Assembly: GCF_000835495.1 (NCBI RefSeq)
Contig: NW_015622541.1
Location: 62,001 to 126,000 of the forward strand
Source: Cladophialophora immunda
Lineage: Eukaryota > Ascomycota > Eurotiomycetes > Chaetothyriales > Herpotrichiellaceae
Reading direction: 5' to 3'
Length of the DNA: 64,000 nt
The position numbers were made by a program, and so were the translations under genes. Under the pieces are notes generated by a model that saw nothing but the letters and a program-made list of their open reading frames with translations, was not told where the DNA came from and ran no database searches. Positions within the stretch are counted from its first letter, which is position 1, and each line of letters starts with the position of its first letter. Positions 1 through 10,706 of the stretch are shown here, one piece after another.

Positions 1-8
1 AACGGAAA

Positions 9-1223
9 ATGACCATCCCATCAACTCATAAGGTCGCTATTTTGGTGGTAAGGACACTCAACAACCGCGTTCTGTTCAGAAGCACTCGCTCACGGGGGCC
101 TAGAGGCACGATGGGACATACCACTTTGAGACTAAGACTGTGGCGGTTCCCGACATCAGTCCTACCGATTTGCTAGTCCGCTTATCAGTGTCAGGAGTGT
201 GTGGGTCGGACTTTCATCTGGCAGCAGGCCATTTGGGTCCGACTTGCGACATTCTAGGACACGAAGGCGTCGGACGCGTCGTGAAACTTGGGTCTGCAGT
301 GGATCCTTCCTTCATCAACGTCGGAGCGCGAGTTGGTCTTGGCTGGGTACGTGATGTGTGCGAAGTATGTTTCTGCTGTCAATCCCCAGGCGGCGAGGCA
401 CGCTGTCTGGCAAAACTGTGCTCTGGCTTAAGAAAAGACGGCACTTTTGCAGAGTATGCTGTTGTTCCATCGCGGTACGTTATCCGGATTCCCGAGGACG
501 TGCCTGATGATCTTGTCGCACCAATTCTGTGTGGTGGAGTGACGGCGTACAAAGCCATCAAGGTCAGCGAGGCAGTCCCAGGTCGATGGATGGTCATCTC
601 TGGCGCTGGAGGTGGCGTGGGGGCTTTGGGGGTCCAGTTTGCAAAGGCCATGGGATACCGGGTTATCGCCATCGACGTCGGGGACGCGAAAAAGGAGTAC
701 TGTCTGAAATTGGGCGCTGAAGTGTACTATGATGCCAAAGAACTCGACACGGCAACGGTCATGGCGCTCACCGGAGATGGCGCTGCCGCAGTGTTGGTCA
801 TGGCCAACTCGGACAAAGCTTACCAGGCAGCACTGGATCTGGTGGCTCCATACGGGACGTTTGTCTGTGTGGGTATACCGCCAGGAGATCAACTGGTAAG
901 CTTTCACCCTACACTGGGTATTTCGAAAGGCGTGCGGATCATCGGCTCTGCGGTGGGAACCAGGAAGGACATCTGGGAGGCGATTGAATTCGTGCAGCGT
1001 GGCGCAGTGAAGCCGGCAGTGGAAATGGCGACTCTGGACGATCTGTCTGATATTGCAAAGAAATTTGGAAAGGTGAGCAGCATCCCTCCTCCTCTTGTCC
1101 CTGTGTCAGTTTGGCGAGAATATCTCTGATCGATGGAAACAGGCCTCGGGCAAATATGTCATCCGGCTGAGCGACGAAGCCAGTGGCTCAGTGGATGCTG
1201 GTGCCTTGAAAAACCGTCACTAA
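9..1223 (+). CDS. Zinc-dependent alcohol dehydrogenase (MDR family)
   Basis: Medium-chain NAD(P)-dependent alcohol dehydrogenase, expected to oxidise or reduce an alcohol/aldehyde in the cytosol. Predicted exons are 9-47, 104-1072 and 1143-1223, giving 362 residues, close to the usual 340-360. The first exon is needed because the long frame at 140 opens with GTG, while ATG at 9 splices to a typical N-terminus. The last exon adds the GKYVIRL strand common to Adh1-like enzymes. Catalytic-zinc ligands are seen at Cys46, His66-Glu67 and Cys156. Structural-zinc cysteines are at 99, 102, 105 and 114, and the Rossmann motif GAGGGVG at 180-186. The substrate cannot be told from sequence. Family assignment is firm; both introns are inferred from frame and homology. 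Confidence 0.9.
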
Positions 1224-1714
1224 GTAAACGGTCAGAAGTAAGGGCACGTACCTTTTCCGCCCGCAGAGAACAAAGCAATAGATATAGATCGCATTCTGTC
1301 TGGATCATGGCGGCCTTCCAAGCTCGGACATTGCGGAGTGTCGACTGATTGGCCTTCGCTTGGCGAGCACTATCCCTCGAGCAGCCCTCCTGGGGAGCTT
1401 CCCCGCAAATCATGCTCCGTGCTCATGCATGATTTGGCCTGTGAACCCGCGTCGTGTTGCGTCAACCACTCATCCAACTCACCTCAGCATACAGTTTGCG
1501 AAGTGATAGCCAGGGCATGCAGCTCTGAAATGCCCTGCTTTTGGCATCAGGTGATGGGAGACCCCCAGCCGCACCTGGTGGCACCTCAACCCCTCTTTCG
1601 TCAACGTTGCTAGGGTCTTTGTGAAAGCTGACCTTGTTCCCTTCATTCTTGCATTTATTCGAGCTTCTGGACACCAGTTTCCTGTTCAACTGACCACCCT
1701 AGCCTTTGCTTGAA
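1224..1714. other. Intergenic, 3' end of ADH and promoter of the repeat-protein gene
   Basis: No supported gene. Short frames on both strands have no recognisable motif. It should hold the ADH 3' end and the promoter and leader of the gene at 1715. Confidence 0.5.
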
Positions 1715-2365
1715 ATGATGGCAGCACGACCTCTACTGCTTGGCCTAGCTTCAGCAGCCCGGTCCGGGGCTCTGGGTCTCCCCTTTCGGGCCGCAGCTGC
1801 ACCCCAACGGGCCTTTCAACAATCTACAGCAAACCTCAGACCCACGGCGGCGACTTCGAGCCCTTCAGGAGCGACCCCTCTGAATAGCCAGACGCCACCT
1901 CCGGGCACTGTGCCCCCTCAAGCCGAAGTGTTTGCAGACAACAAGCACGCTGCATTCCTGGGTGAAGCTGATAGCAATGAAGGGCACGATGCCGTTCGAG
2001 AGGCTCATGGGGCACCTCAACCTGCCCTCGAAGCGGAAAATTCGGCATTCTTGGGTGAGGCGGACTCGGATGATCACTTCGAGGTGCGCAAGACTATAGA
2101 AGGAGACAGCGTTCCCCCTTTGGATGCAAACAACGCAGCCTTCCTGGGCGAGGCCGACAGTGACGACGGGTTTGAGGCACGAAGAGCCGCCGAGGGGGAC
2201 AAGCAAGAAAGCCTGGACGCCAGGAACGCTGCATTTCTTGGTGAAGCTGATAGCGATGATGCACACGAGGCTGATTTTGATATCCATCCTGAGAGACATC
2301 GTCACAACATCGAAGATACCAGTGTTAGTGGTTTGCATGGGCAACAGGGAGAACAAGATCAGTGA
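1715..2365 (+). CDS. Putative mitochondrial protein with four 31-residue AFLGEADSDD repeats
   Basis: A 216-residue protein of unknown function. The frame opens with TTG at 1706, so ATG 1715 (or 1718, the next codon) is the start. Residues 1-45 are rich in Arg, Ala and Leu and free of acidic residues, like a mitochondrial presequence. A Pro/Thr/Ser-rich linker follows. Then AFLGEADS occurs at residues 80, 111, 142 and 173, an exact 31-residue period with no indels; each unit continues with an acidic and partly basic stretch. The tail is His/Glu/Gln-rich. There are no cysteines and no predicted membrane segment. The next gene, encoding the mitochondrial H protein, is convergent. I do not recognise the family; mitochondrial targeting is inferred from composition only. 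Confidence 0.75.
   Translation: MMAARPLLLGLASAARSGALGLPFRAAAAPQRAFQQSTANLRPTAATSSPSGATPLNSQTPPPGTVPPQAEVFADNKHAAFLGEADSNEGHDAVREAHGAPQPALEAENSAFLGEADSDDHFEVRKTIEGDSVPPLDANNAAFLGEADSDDGFEARRAAEGDKQESLDARNAAFLGEADSDDAHEADFDIHPERHRHNIEDTSVSGLHGQQGEQDQ
1952..2320 (+). repeat. Four tandem 93-bp coding repeats (31 residues each)
   Basis: Units begin at about 1952, 2045, 2138 and 2231. The core peptide AFLGEADS is identical in all four, but its codons differ (for example Leu as ctg, ttg, ctg, ctt; Ala as gct, gcg, gcc, gct; Ser as agc, tcg, agt, agc). The copies are therefore old and held at the protein level, not a recent DNA duplication. Confidence 0.9.
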
Positions 2366-2472
2366 GCAAGTAGCTGGAAGGGCCACCGCTAGTGGATGTT
2401 CCCCTTATGTACTTGGCGAGCGGCCCAATTTCAAGGAAGCAATTGTGTTTGTTCTTGTACCACCGACACCAC

Positions 2473-3117
2473 TCATTCTTTCTCAAAGTTATCATAGTCC
2501 TCTTTGCTCATGAGACTGTCGAGCTCGTTCAAATTAGTGACTTCGATCTTCGCTAGCCAACCCTCAGACTCGGGGCTCTTGTTGATTGTTCCTGGCTTCT
2601 CTTCCAACAACTTGTTATGGTCTGAGATCTTGCCTGACACGGGTGTCATGATGTCGGAGGCGGACTTGACGGACTCGACTGCGCCGATTGTATCGCCCTT
2701 GGTCACTTCCATGCCTAGTTCGGGAAGTTCGACGTAGACCACATCTCCCAGCGCCTTAGCCGCGTACTCGGTAATGCCTATGGTTCCTGCGCAAGAGCGT
2801 AAGTATAGGGTAGAGACGAAAATCGGTAGAATTGAGCTGGAAGATATCCTTACCTGTCTTGCCGTCGCTGTCGAGCTCTATCCACTCATGATCCTCTGTG
2901 TATTTCTTTACGAATACTGTGAAGAAGGTAGCGTTAGTGTAGTTCGACACCCAGACAGTGGTGACGCACAAGCAGGTCTCGCAGAAAATGACCTTGCAGT
3001 AGGGTTGGTGGTCCATTGAGCCAGCTGGGGCTTGACTGATGACCGCGGTACAACGATTCCTTTTGTGGCCAATCTTGAGATTGCCGGCACAAGCCGACCT
3101 AATGCAGGAGAAGCCAT
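2473..3117 (-). CDS. GCV3: Glycine cleavage system H protein, mitochondrial
   Basis: Lipoyl carrier of the mitochondrial glycine decarboxylase complex, shuttling the aminomethyl group between the P, T and L proteins. Predicted exons on the minus strand are 3117-2970, 2916-2854 and 2786-2473 (174 residues). Both introns have GT/AG ends, and the first has a ctaac branch motif. Exon 1 encodes an Arg/Ser-rich presequence ending in SFSARPA, followed by KKYTEDHEWIELD, the H-protein start. The lipoyl-lysine motif ESVKSASD places the modified lysine near residue 111. An in-frame ATG at 3159 would add 14 residues, but a TATA-like tatttaaa at about 3163 makes 3117 more likely. The promoter is shared with the divergent mitoribosomal gene 232 bp away. 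Confidence 0.93.
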
Positions 3118-3349
3118 GGACTGCTCTGACTTGACGCGGGATATGGAATGGAAAGACACGAGTATTTAAAGGGCGCTCATGCGAGCTCCGCAGAGCAATC
3201 GATGAAGGTCTCGCCGCGACGGAGACAAACCCGCAGTCGAACTGCGCCGGTCAAAGTGGAGACCAACCCCAGGGAATTTCTCAGTTCCAAACCAACTGCG
3301 CAAACCACCCTCCAATACTTTTGACCATGATATCACAACCTCATTAAAA
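3118..3349. promoter_or_regulatory. Short divergent promoter between GCV3 and MRP17
   Basis: Only 232 bp separate the start codons of two divergent mitochondrial genes. A TATA-like tatttaaa lies at about 3163 on the H-protein side. No other firm element was seen. Confidence 0.5.
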
Positions 3350-3889
3350 ATGCTGTACGAGCTGATAGCTGTTGTAAGTACCCTGGCTCTTGTGTTCTCG
3401 AATAGAAGTCAAGCAACTGACGTTAAACAGGTCCGGCCGGGCAACCTCAATCATGTCAAAGAGTATCTCGCCCTCCCCAGCTCCTTGCTCTGTATGGCCG
3501 AACTGACTGACACACCTTGCTCCGTGTGCAGGATCGCCCGCGTCGCCGGCCAACAAATTCTGGCATCTAACGGTGTGATACGCGGCATGAAGAACTGGGG
3601 GCAGTTCGACCTCCCCCGACCAACCACGAAACATCAAACTCAACACCATCAGGGCCACTACTTCGTGATGCAGTTCGATGCATCAGTCAAGGCGCAGCAG
3701 GACGTGCGACGGTTTTTGAGTCTCGATCCACGTATGCTCAGATTCAGCGTCATCAAGATTGGCGATAAATTGGGCGGCATCAACGGAGCCGTTGAAGAGG
3801 TGGATGGAGAAATACCTTGGAACTCCGGCACGCAAGTAAGGAACCCTTTTGCGGACCCTAGGACAACGAGGACCGGGCCTTTGAGATAG
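3350..3889 (+). CDS. MRP17: Mitochondrial small-subunit ribosomal protein bS6m
   Basis: Structural protein of the mitochondrial ribosome small subunit. Predicted exons are 3350-3373, 3431-3462 and 3532-3889. Joined, they begin MLYELIAVVRPGNLNHVKE and continue EIARVAGQQILASNGV, the bS6m pattern; GVIRGMKNWGQFDLP and HHQGHYFVMQFDAS are the conserved strands. DPRMLRFSVIKIGDKL matches the family's C-terminal part. The 3' end is uncertain: after the conserved EIPWNSGTQ the frame runs only to TAG 3887-3889. A gtaag...cctag pair at 3836-3861 would instead join a frame open to TAA at 4003-4005. That intron would be only 26 nt, too short for normal splicing, so I kept the direct stop. Confidence 0.85.
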   Translation: MLYELIAVVSTLALVFSNRSQATDVKQVRPGNLNHVKEYLALPSSLLCMAELTDTPCSVCRIARVAGQQILASNGVIRGMKNWGQFDLPRPTTKHQTQHHQGHYFVMQFDASVKAQQDVRRFLSLDPRMLRFSVIKIGDKLGGINGAVEEVDGEIPWNSGTQVRNPFADPRTTRTGPLR

Positions 3890-4046
3890 CCAGAAAAAGC
3901 GAAAGCCTCGCCACGAAGAGGCAAGGTGAAGTGCAGGGACAAACGAACCACGGCGAGAGAGGCATGTCCACATATCATTTCTATCAACACCCAACACCGG
4001 AGTAATAGACGCTACAAAATGGTGGTATCATCAATATGTTTGTTCA

Positions 4047-6839
4047 TCAAAAAAGGCTCCACCGCCCTCTCTCCTTGGCCTGGGACGCTTTCACCTGCTG
4101 CGTCTTCGTCCGACCCTCCAACTGCCTCAGACTCTCGATCTTCTCCAACACCAACTCTAGCATCTCCTTCCGCTTGATGACGTCGAGATGCCTTCTGATC
4201 TTAGGGTCTTCTCTTGCAAATTGCTCGATTTCATTCGGCTCCAGATGTCGGCCAAGCCTCAGGTCCAACTCGCGAGGGAAATTGTAGTAGAATTCGGAGA
4301 GGAGTTCGACGTTGAGGAAGAGCACCGCCGTCGAGGTCAGTTTGTCGGCGACGACGTCTAGGAACACCTCGGGGCAGTTGTATTTATTCTTGAGGTTGGC
4401 GCATTGCTTGGATTTGACCGCCATCAGACGCATCTTGAGGATATCGGCACGGTCGCGAAGGAAAACGGCTTCCCGACCTTTGTATCATAGTTAGCTTGAC
4501 ATGCCCACGCTTGGTGGAAAAATAGACATACCTTTTTGCAGCAGAGCTGCAGAAAAGCCACCAGCTCCGCCGGTCCCATCTCCTTCTAGGACAACTTCTC
4601 CTTTCCTTACTCGGTCGATGAATCCCATTACATCTTTGAGTTTTCTTTTGCCGATACCGTCTTCCAGTTGTCGTTGCGCAGCTTCGCAAGCTTTCAGTTC
4701 ATTCTTCAACACATGTCCAACGTTTTCGCGTCCCTTGTTCCATTCATTCGGCTCGACTTCAATCTCAAATTTGAATGGCTTGATACAGTTTTCGACTTGA
4801 TCGCTTGTGCTGTAAAATCGATCATTCAATATGCTCGATGACGCGTCGACAATTGAACGTTGCGCGTATGGATGCGAAGCAAACGTTGATGCTGCAATCA
4901 ACTTGTCGACATGGCTTTGCAGTTCCGCTGCAACCACCGTAGTTGCCAGTCTCCCAACGCCGAGTTTGGTGAGCTCCGATGTCGAAGCGTCCAGTTTGCG
5001 CTGCCAATACAACGAACCCGGATCAGCTTTGGGCAATTCTGATAACGGATCTGCTTCAGGCTGCACGGAGGCTAGATCCTCTACTGGTTTGTTCCAGTAT
5101 CTTTTGGCCAAGACGTCCATCACTCTCTGATCAAGGACATCTTTCAACAAGGCTCTAACTTGAGGCCTGCCGAAGTGCTCGCTGAACTCCTTGAAGGAAT
5201 GTTTGAAACTGTCCAGGCTTTCAGCCAGGTATGACTCAGCGCTGAGCGGCCTGTCGTTGTATTGTACTTTGAACTCATATGTTGCTTCTTCCAGCTCTTG
5301 TACGATAGCGTCTCTCGTGCCAGCCAGGCTCGCCGCCATTGTTTGTTCAAGAACATGCATGAGCTTGTGTCGTAAAGTGGTTGTACCCACGGCCAGTTCT
5401 GATTGCGGGCCAAACTGTAACGGATGTGATGAGAAGTACGCATTCTCGTTCTTAATGATGGCACTTGTCACATTGGCGCCAGACCTGGAGAAAAGGCCAG
5501 CTGACTGTGGTATCTTACATACCACGCCAACGTAACCTAACCGGAGAGGATATTTTCGGTCTGACAAAATTTCAACGCCCCGGCGGGGGTCGACCAGGTC
5601 CATCTTGGTGATGACGCCGATTGTTCTCTCGCCTCGTGGATCGACTCTTCGACTTGCCCTTAGGGCAGTTGAATTTGCCAAGTCCACATCCGCAGCGGAA
5701 ATGGCTAGGATGACATTGGGCGGCTGGATGTATTTGTCGCACAGGTCGGAGATCTTCTGCTTGAGCTCAGAAGGTTGGTCCTTACCCGATACCTGGATAT
5801 AGCCCGGCAGATCAATTAGGGATAAGTCCGGAACGTTGGGAGAGTAGATGGACAACTGGATAGGGTCGTCGGTTACGCATTGCTCTGCGGGGACTGCAAG
5901 GTTGAGGTCGGTTAGAATCTTTTGGATTTGTGTAAAGTCCGTGATCTTGCCCATCCCGAGGGCAGGGAACTCGCCGTACTCTGCTTTGGCATCCGGTGTG
6001 TTGACCAGTGTGAGTTCGATCGGGCGCCTGGTGACCATATTAGAGCCTTTTGGTAAGAATTCGTGTCCGACGATAGCCTCGAGAACTGAGCTTTTCCCAG
6101 AAGATTGAGATCCAATGACCACGATTGACGGTAGCGTCAAAGCCCCCCCTTGACCGATTGTATTGAGAATGCTTCGAATCTCAATCATCTTTCTTGTTAG
6201 GACCATCATTTGATCATCCCGTGCCATCTCTGCACCCGACCGCTCATCGTCTTCACTCGATTGTTCCACTCCTATTGCGGCGCCCGAGGCAGCAGCAGCT
6301 CCCGCAGCAGATTTGTTCGGTTTAGGCGATTGTGGTCCAGACCCTCCGTCGCCAGACTCCTCTCCCTTGTCAAAAAACTGCTGGAGCCATTCCGGGAGAT
6401 GCGCCTCTTCTTTTGTGCGCTCCCAACCGACTCCTATTTGATTGACGATCCCCTTCGCGCCCTCGAACATATTTGAAGAAGTCTCTGTAACAGCTTCTCC
6501 GGCCTTCTTCAGGACGTTGAGGGTATAGGTTCCGGCCTGGGCGGCTTGGTATTGGATGTAGGCTAGGGCGGCAAGGATACTCGCTCCAAACATTGCAGGT
6601 ATGCGAGCCATTTTCAGAGCGAGCTTTGGGAGAATCCTGGCGAAGGAGATGGACCGGACGGCGGGAACATTGTGTATAGAGCTGGACCCGATCGGCCATG
6701 CTCGCAGAGGAAGACGTGCATTTGGCCTCAACAGGCCTCCGGCTCTTGTTCCAGCATAGTTGTGGTGAAGGAGACGTGCTGAGACGCCTCGCTGGCGCAG
6801 TAAAGGCGCGACCCTCGCAGAGAGGAGTCTACCGCTCAT
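4047..6839 (-). CDS. MGM1: Dynamin-like GTPase Mgm1 (OPA1 homologue)
   Basis: Large GTPase of the mitochondrial inner membrane that drives inner-membrane fusion, cristae shape and mtDNA maintenance. Exons are 6839-4532 and 4477-4047, separated by a 54-bp intron, giving 912 residues, close to the yeast protein. An Arg-rich presequence (1-60) is followed by a membrane segment at about 80-102. The GTPase domain shows GSQSSGKS (243-250), DLPG (343-346) and TKMD (411-414). The splice joins ALLQKG to REAVFLRDRADILKM, restoring the C-terminal helical region that ends about LEKIESLRQLEGR. In yeast the long form is cut by a rhomboid protease; I could not place that site here. Convergent with bS6m, divergent from Dug3. 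Confidence 0.95.
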
Positions 6840-7347
6840 CCCAGGGCAGGTCGAACATGAAGGTTGATGGGAGACAGGTCAAGGAAAAGGTTGTGGAAAT
6901 GGTGTCGACTGATACATGGTGCTAAACACGAGAATGCCGAATGACGTTGGGGAAGATGCGCGTTGTGTGGCTCGCTCGCCTCATATTATCGCAGCCACAT
7001 ATTGCGGCGCCACATGTACAGCCACAATTTCGTGATCTCGCCCCTGCTTGCAGGATGGCGGTGAAGTTTTGGTGTCAACCAGCAATCGACTTGCGTGTGT
7101 CACCATGTCCTCTTGAGAGAAACCCAACATCTGTGCTTCTGCCTTTCTGTCTCCTTTCCGTATACACCGGGGTCCTGGCGTTGTCGGGTTGGGGTCATTT
7201 GATGCTTGGGACTTGGACACTGCTGATACCATTTGCCTCCAGGCTATTCCCCAGCCAGAGAAATATAATGCTCCTGGTGGGATATATGACTCAACCACCA
7301 ACATCACTTCAAAACAGGGCTGATCTTCGATTTTTGCGTGTTTGAAG
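6840..7347. promoter_or_regulatory. Divergent promoter region of MGM1 and DUG3
   Basis: 508 bp between two divergent start codons. The frames here lack recognisable domains. I saw no firm regulatory element. Confidence 0.45.
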
Positions 7348-8591
7348 ATGTGCAGGTTTCTTGTACGCATCACCCTTGCCTATATCCTCCACGCTACTAT
7401 CCTACTCACAGGTTCCAGGTGTACAAGGGCTCTGAGCCGATCATTCTTTCCAAGTTGATCACCGAACCGTCACACAGCATTCTCACACAATCTTATGACA
7501 GCCGCCTTCGCCTGGATAGCCGCCGCCCCGTCAACGGGGATGGTTTCGGAGTTGGCTGGTACACAGAGCCAGAACTAGGACCAGACCCATGTATCTTTAC
7601 ATCAACTCTGCCGGCCTGGAACTGCGTTAACCTCGAACGTCTCGCACCCAAGACGGCCTCGAGGCTCATCTTTGCTCATGTCAGGGCCACTACCGAAGGG
7701 TCGTTGGCCGAGAACAATTGCCACCCTTTCCAGCACAACACGTTGATGTGGATGCATAACGGCAACATTGGGGCATGGAAGTATGTGAAACGCCCACTCG
7801 CCGACAGTCTCTCGGACAAATGGTTCCTCGGTGTGAAAGGCGGCACCGATTCCGAATGGGCGTTTGCATTATTTCTTGATACATTGGAGCATGAAGGGGT
7901 GGATCCCAGCTCCGAGCCCGACGGTGGTTTCGATACCAAGACTCTGCGGCGGGCCATGAAGAAGACCATTGCCCAAATCAATGCCTTTGTAAAGGCCGTT
8001 CCTCCCGAATACAAGGTCCCGGATGTGGAGACCAGAAGCCTGCTCAATTTTGCCGTGACAGACGGCCACTCCGTCATCGTCACCCGATATGTCAGCAGCA
8101 AAACCGACGCAGCCGCCAGTTTGTACTACTCATCTGGCACAGCGTGGGTCGAAGGAAAGATGAAAGGGCAGTTCAAGATGGAGAGGAGAGACAAAGCCTC
8201 CGACGTGGTCCTGGTCGCTAGCGAGCCGCTCACATTCGAGCGGCACAACTGGCTAGCCGTACCAACGAATACAATCGTTACCATCTGTAAGCAGACGGTG
8301 TACGTGCGGCCGATCAAGGATGAATATTATGATCCAGATCCCTCGACGGAACGTTCGACAGGCTTTGCCAGGTCCAAAGGGCTAGTATCAAAAGCTCCTG
8401 GTGGGGGGACTGCGACACCCACTCCGCTTGCTGGAACGCCAGTCCCACGCGCCGAAGTCGAAAATACGACGGGGGAATACATTGTGAAAGAAGATCTAGA
8501 TGCATTCCGTGAAAAGATGGCGAAATTGCAGCTTCAGAAATGCCGGGAGACCAACGGGGTAACAGATCAGCTACTGGTTTCAGGAACCTAA
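7348..8591 (+). CDS. DUG3: Dug3-like class II glutamine amidotransferase (glutathione degradation)
   Basis: Predicted amidotransferase subunit of the Dug2-Dug3 complex, which hydrolyses glutathione in the cytosol by the gamma-glutamyl-transpeptidase-independent route. A tiny first exon (7348-7362) encodes MCRFL and splices over 56 bp to exon 2 (7419-8591), giving 395 residues starting MCRFLVYKGSEPIILSKL. This places the N-terminal nucleophile at Cys2 once Met is removed. Class II motifs follow: DGFGVGWY, HVRATTEG, NCHPF and HNGNIGAW. The C-terminal 60 residues are variable and Pro/Thr-rich. Without the first exon the catalytic cysteine would be lost, so the splice is well supported. Dug2 is not in the window. 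Confidence 0.92.
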
Positions 8592-8846
8592 TCTGCTACC
8601 TCGACCTCTTTGACCAGGACGTGTATGATCCGGAGAGAAGTGCCCTTTCCCAGCGCAGGAGTGTATGATTGAGTTGGAAAATTTCGGGAGCTATAGGTCA
8701 AAATTGATATGAAGGCGCAGAACGACTAAGGTTGGAAAAGCGGATGAAGCAAGGTGCTCGGGAGTTGATACCATCTCTAAATTGTTCGATCAAGGTGGCT
8801 CTGATACTGAATCTCAAATACCCCCATTCGTTCAAAGCTAAGGGCA

Positions 8847-9956
8847 TCATCCGTCATCCCCTCTGAAATCTGCGTGTCTGAAATATTTCATGCCGACCCA
8901 CGCGACTACCACCCAGACCCAAGCCATAATGCACGTCAAGACCATCAGCGCGGGGTAATACCCAACAATAGGCAGAGTAGGATCATCCTCTAACTCCGGG
9001 GGTGCGTATGGTGTTTCTCCCACATCCCAAGCCCACGACCACACCCCAAAGCAGGACCCCACGCCCACAACGAAGACAATCCAAGTCACAAGCAAGATCA
9101 CATAGCCCCAAAAAGCGGTTTCGGAGTAGTCCCAGACATCTTCGTCGGGCGGCGTGCCGGCGTTAGACTGCGGTTGTGTGGCCAGTGGGGATCGCGTGCG
9201 TGAGCCAAACATCCGACGCATAGGATCTTGGATGGGGAAATAAGAGTCGGTCCCAAACGAGGATGTCGACGGGGGTTTGCGCAGAGCTGACATGCCCGGC
9301 AAAACGAGGTCCTCGTCATCCGTTGACGCATCAGTAGTAGCCAAGTTGGGGCTGATGATCGAGGCTGCAGACGAGGCTGGGTCGACGGAAGCAATGCTGC
9401 TGCGGATCGAGGGTATCGAAACCCGTGATAATGTGCGAAATGGCCAGGATGGGGGAGAGTCCGGCGACACCGGGCTTGATCTCGATAGATCTTGTCTGGC
9501 ACGGGGGGTTGGCGGTGCTTCTTCCTCTTCATCTGTGGGCTGCACGGATGGCGAGTTGGCACCAGAAAGAGGTGATTTTTTGACATCAGAAGTCTTTCTG
9601 TCCCTTCCTTTCCCCAGCACTGTTTTTCTTAGTGAGCCCTTTCTCTTTCTCTTGCTTTGGGTTTGTGCTTCCGCCATAGCACCTCGCCCTCGATGAGGAG
9701 AGTCCGGTCCATCTCGATCGCCGGCGTCCGTCTTGTCCTGATCGCTGTTTGTACGAAGGAAGCTCAGACGTGAAAGGAGGTTTCCGGAGACAGATCGCTT
9801 GTGACCTGGAGCGCCGTCATTGCGCTTCTTCAACTTGTTGCTCTCCCGAAACTCTCGCTCCTGACCGCTGTAATTGACCTCCTCCTCGATTTTGGGGAAT
9901 GGGGTAGGTTTGTCCTTATCGGTGGTTTCAGTGCCGCCATTGGCGAATCCGTTCAT
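8847..9956 (-). CDS. Uncharacterised membrane protein with C-terminal two-helix hairpin
   Basis: A single-exon protein of 369 residues that I cannot assign. Residues 1-265 are Ser/Pro/Arg/Lys-rich with many SP and RK clusters, so disordered and probably phosphorylated. The last 100 residues hold two hydrophobic helices (about 282-305 and 330-352) joined by a Pro/Glu-rich loop, then a short basic/acidic tail (KYFRHADFRGDDG). The hairpin recalls in shape the PIG-P/Gpi19 subunit of GPI biosynthesis, but I see no decisive motif and do not claim it. The start ATG at 9956 begins MNGFANGG. Its 3' end faces the Dug3 gene. Confidence 0.7.
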   Translation of the reverse strand: MNGFANGGTETTDKDKPTPFPKIEEEVNYSGQEREFRESNKLKKRNDGAPGHKRSVSGNLLSRLSFLRTNSDQDKTDAGDRDGPDSPHRGRGAMAEAQTQSKRKRKGSLRKTVLGKGRDRKTSDVKKSPLSGANSPSVQPTDEEEEAPPTPRARQDLSRSSPVSPDSPPSWPFRTLSRVSIPSIRSSIASVDPASSAASIISPNLATTDASTDDEDLVLPGMSALRKPPSTSSFGTDSYFPIQDPMRRMFGSRTRSPLATQPQSNAGTPPDEDVWDYSETAFWGYVILLVTWIVFVVGVGSCFGVWSWAWDVGETPYAPPELEDDPTLPIVGYYPALMVLTCIMAWVWVVVAWVGMKYFRHADFRGDDG

Positions 9957-10706
9957 GGCAGGTCGTCAGGTTTCTCGAAGCACATGTTGCACACCAAGGT
10001 GGTGGTTCACCCAATGAACAGGCCAACTTGGGTCTGGCTGCAGTTGGCGCAAGGCTCTCTATCAGTCAGTCCGGTGGGATGACACGTCGAAGGCATTGAA
10101 CTTGTCTCTGGAGTTGCTGTGGCGCGAGGAGAAGATTGGGTCGAGAAATCCGAAGAGGCGAGGAACGGGCCCTGGTGACAGCGTCGAGCGGGCTGCGGAC
10201 TTGGCACCTTTGGGAATTTCTGAGGCTCCCAAAAGAAGTAGCTCAGGCAATACGCAATCCAGTGATTGTAACAGCGTATCAAGCTTCAACTTCTCCACTA
10301 CTTACCTACTGCTACTAGGTCCGGATTATACTCAGTCACAGCCGGTGCTGAGGCAGAATTATCCAAGATGTGCAGAGTCCCTTTGGCGAGAACTGGGAAG
10401 CTGAATGAGGCGCGGTCCTCGGCATCGGGCCTGATCACGAATTGTTGACTGCGGGTGCTGATGTACTGGCAGAGTCTTGCCTGAGCTCATCTGGACCATC
10501 ATTGTACATCTATACGCGATTCAGCTTACTACTTACTTGGCAGCGTTATATCGGCTTACATACGGAAACACGGTGGACAATCAGGTAGGTGGCCTTGTAT
10601 AAACGAGGTAGATGGTCACCAAGCTATATATCTTCCTTTAACTCTCCCCTGTCAGGCCCATCGATCTTTCATATCTTTGAGTAGGCTCTTTACACGCCCA
10701 CCAGCG
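9957..10706. other. Intergenic promoter region between divergent genes
   Basis: 750 bp between divergent genes. It contains weak, unsupported frames and a ggtaggtgg element near 10584. No gene is supported. Confidence 0.45.
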
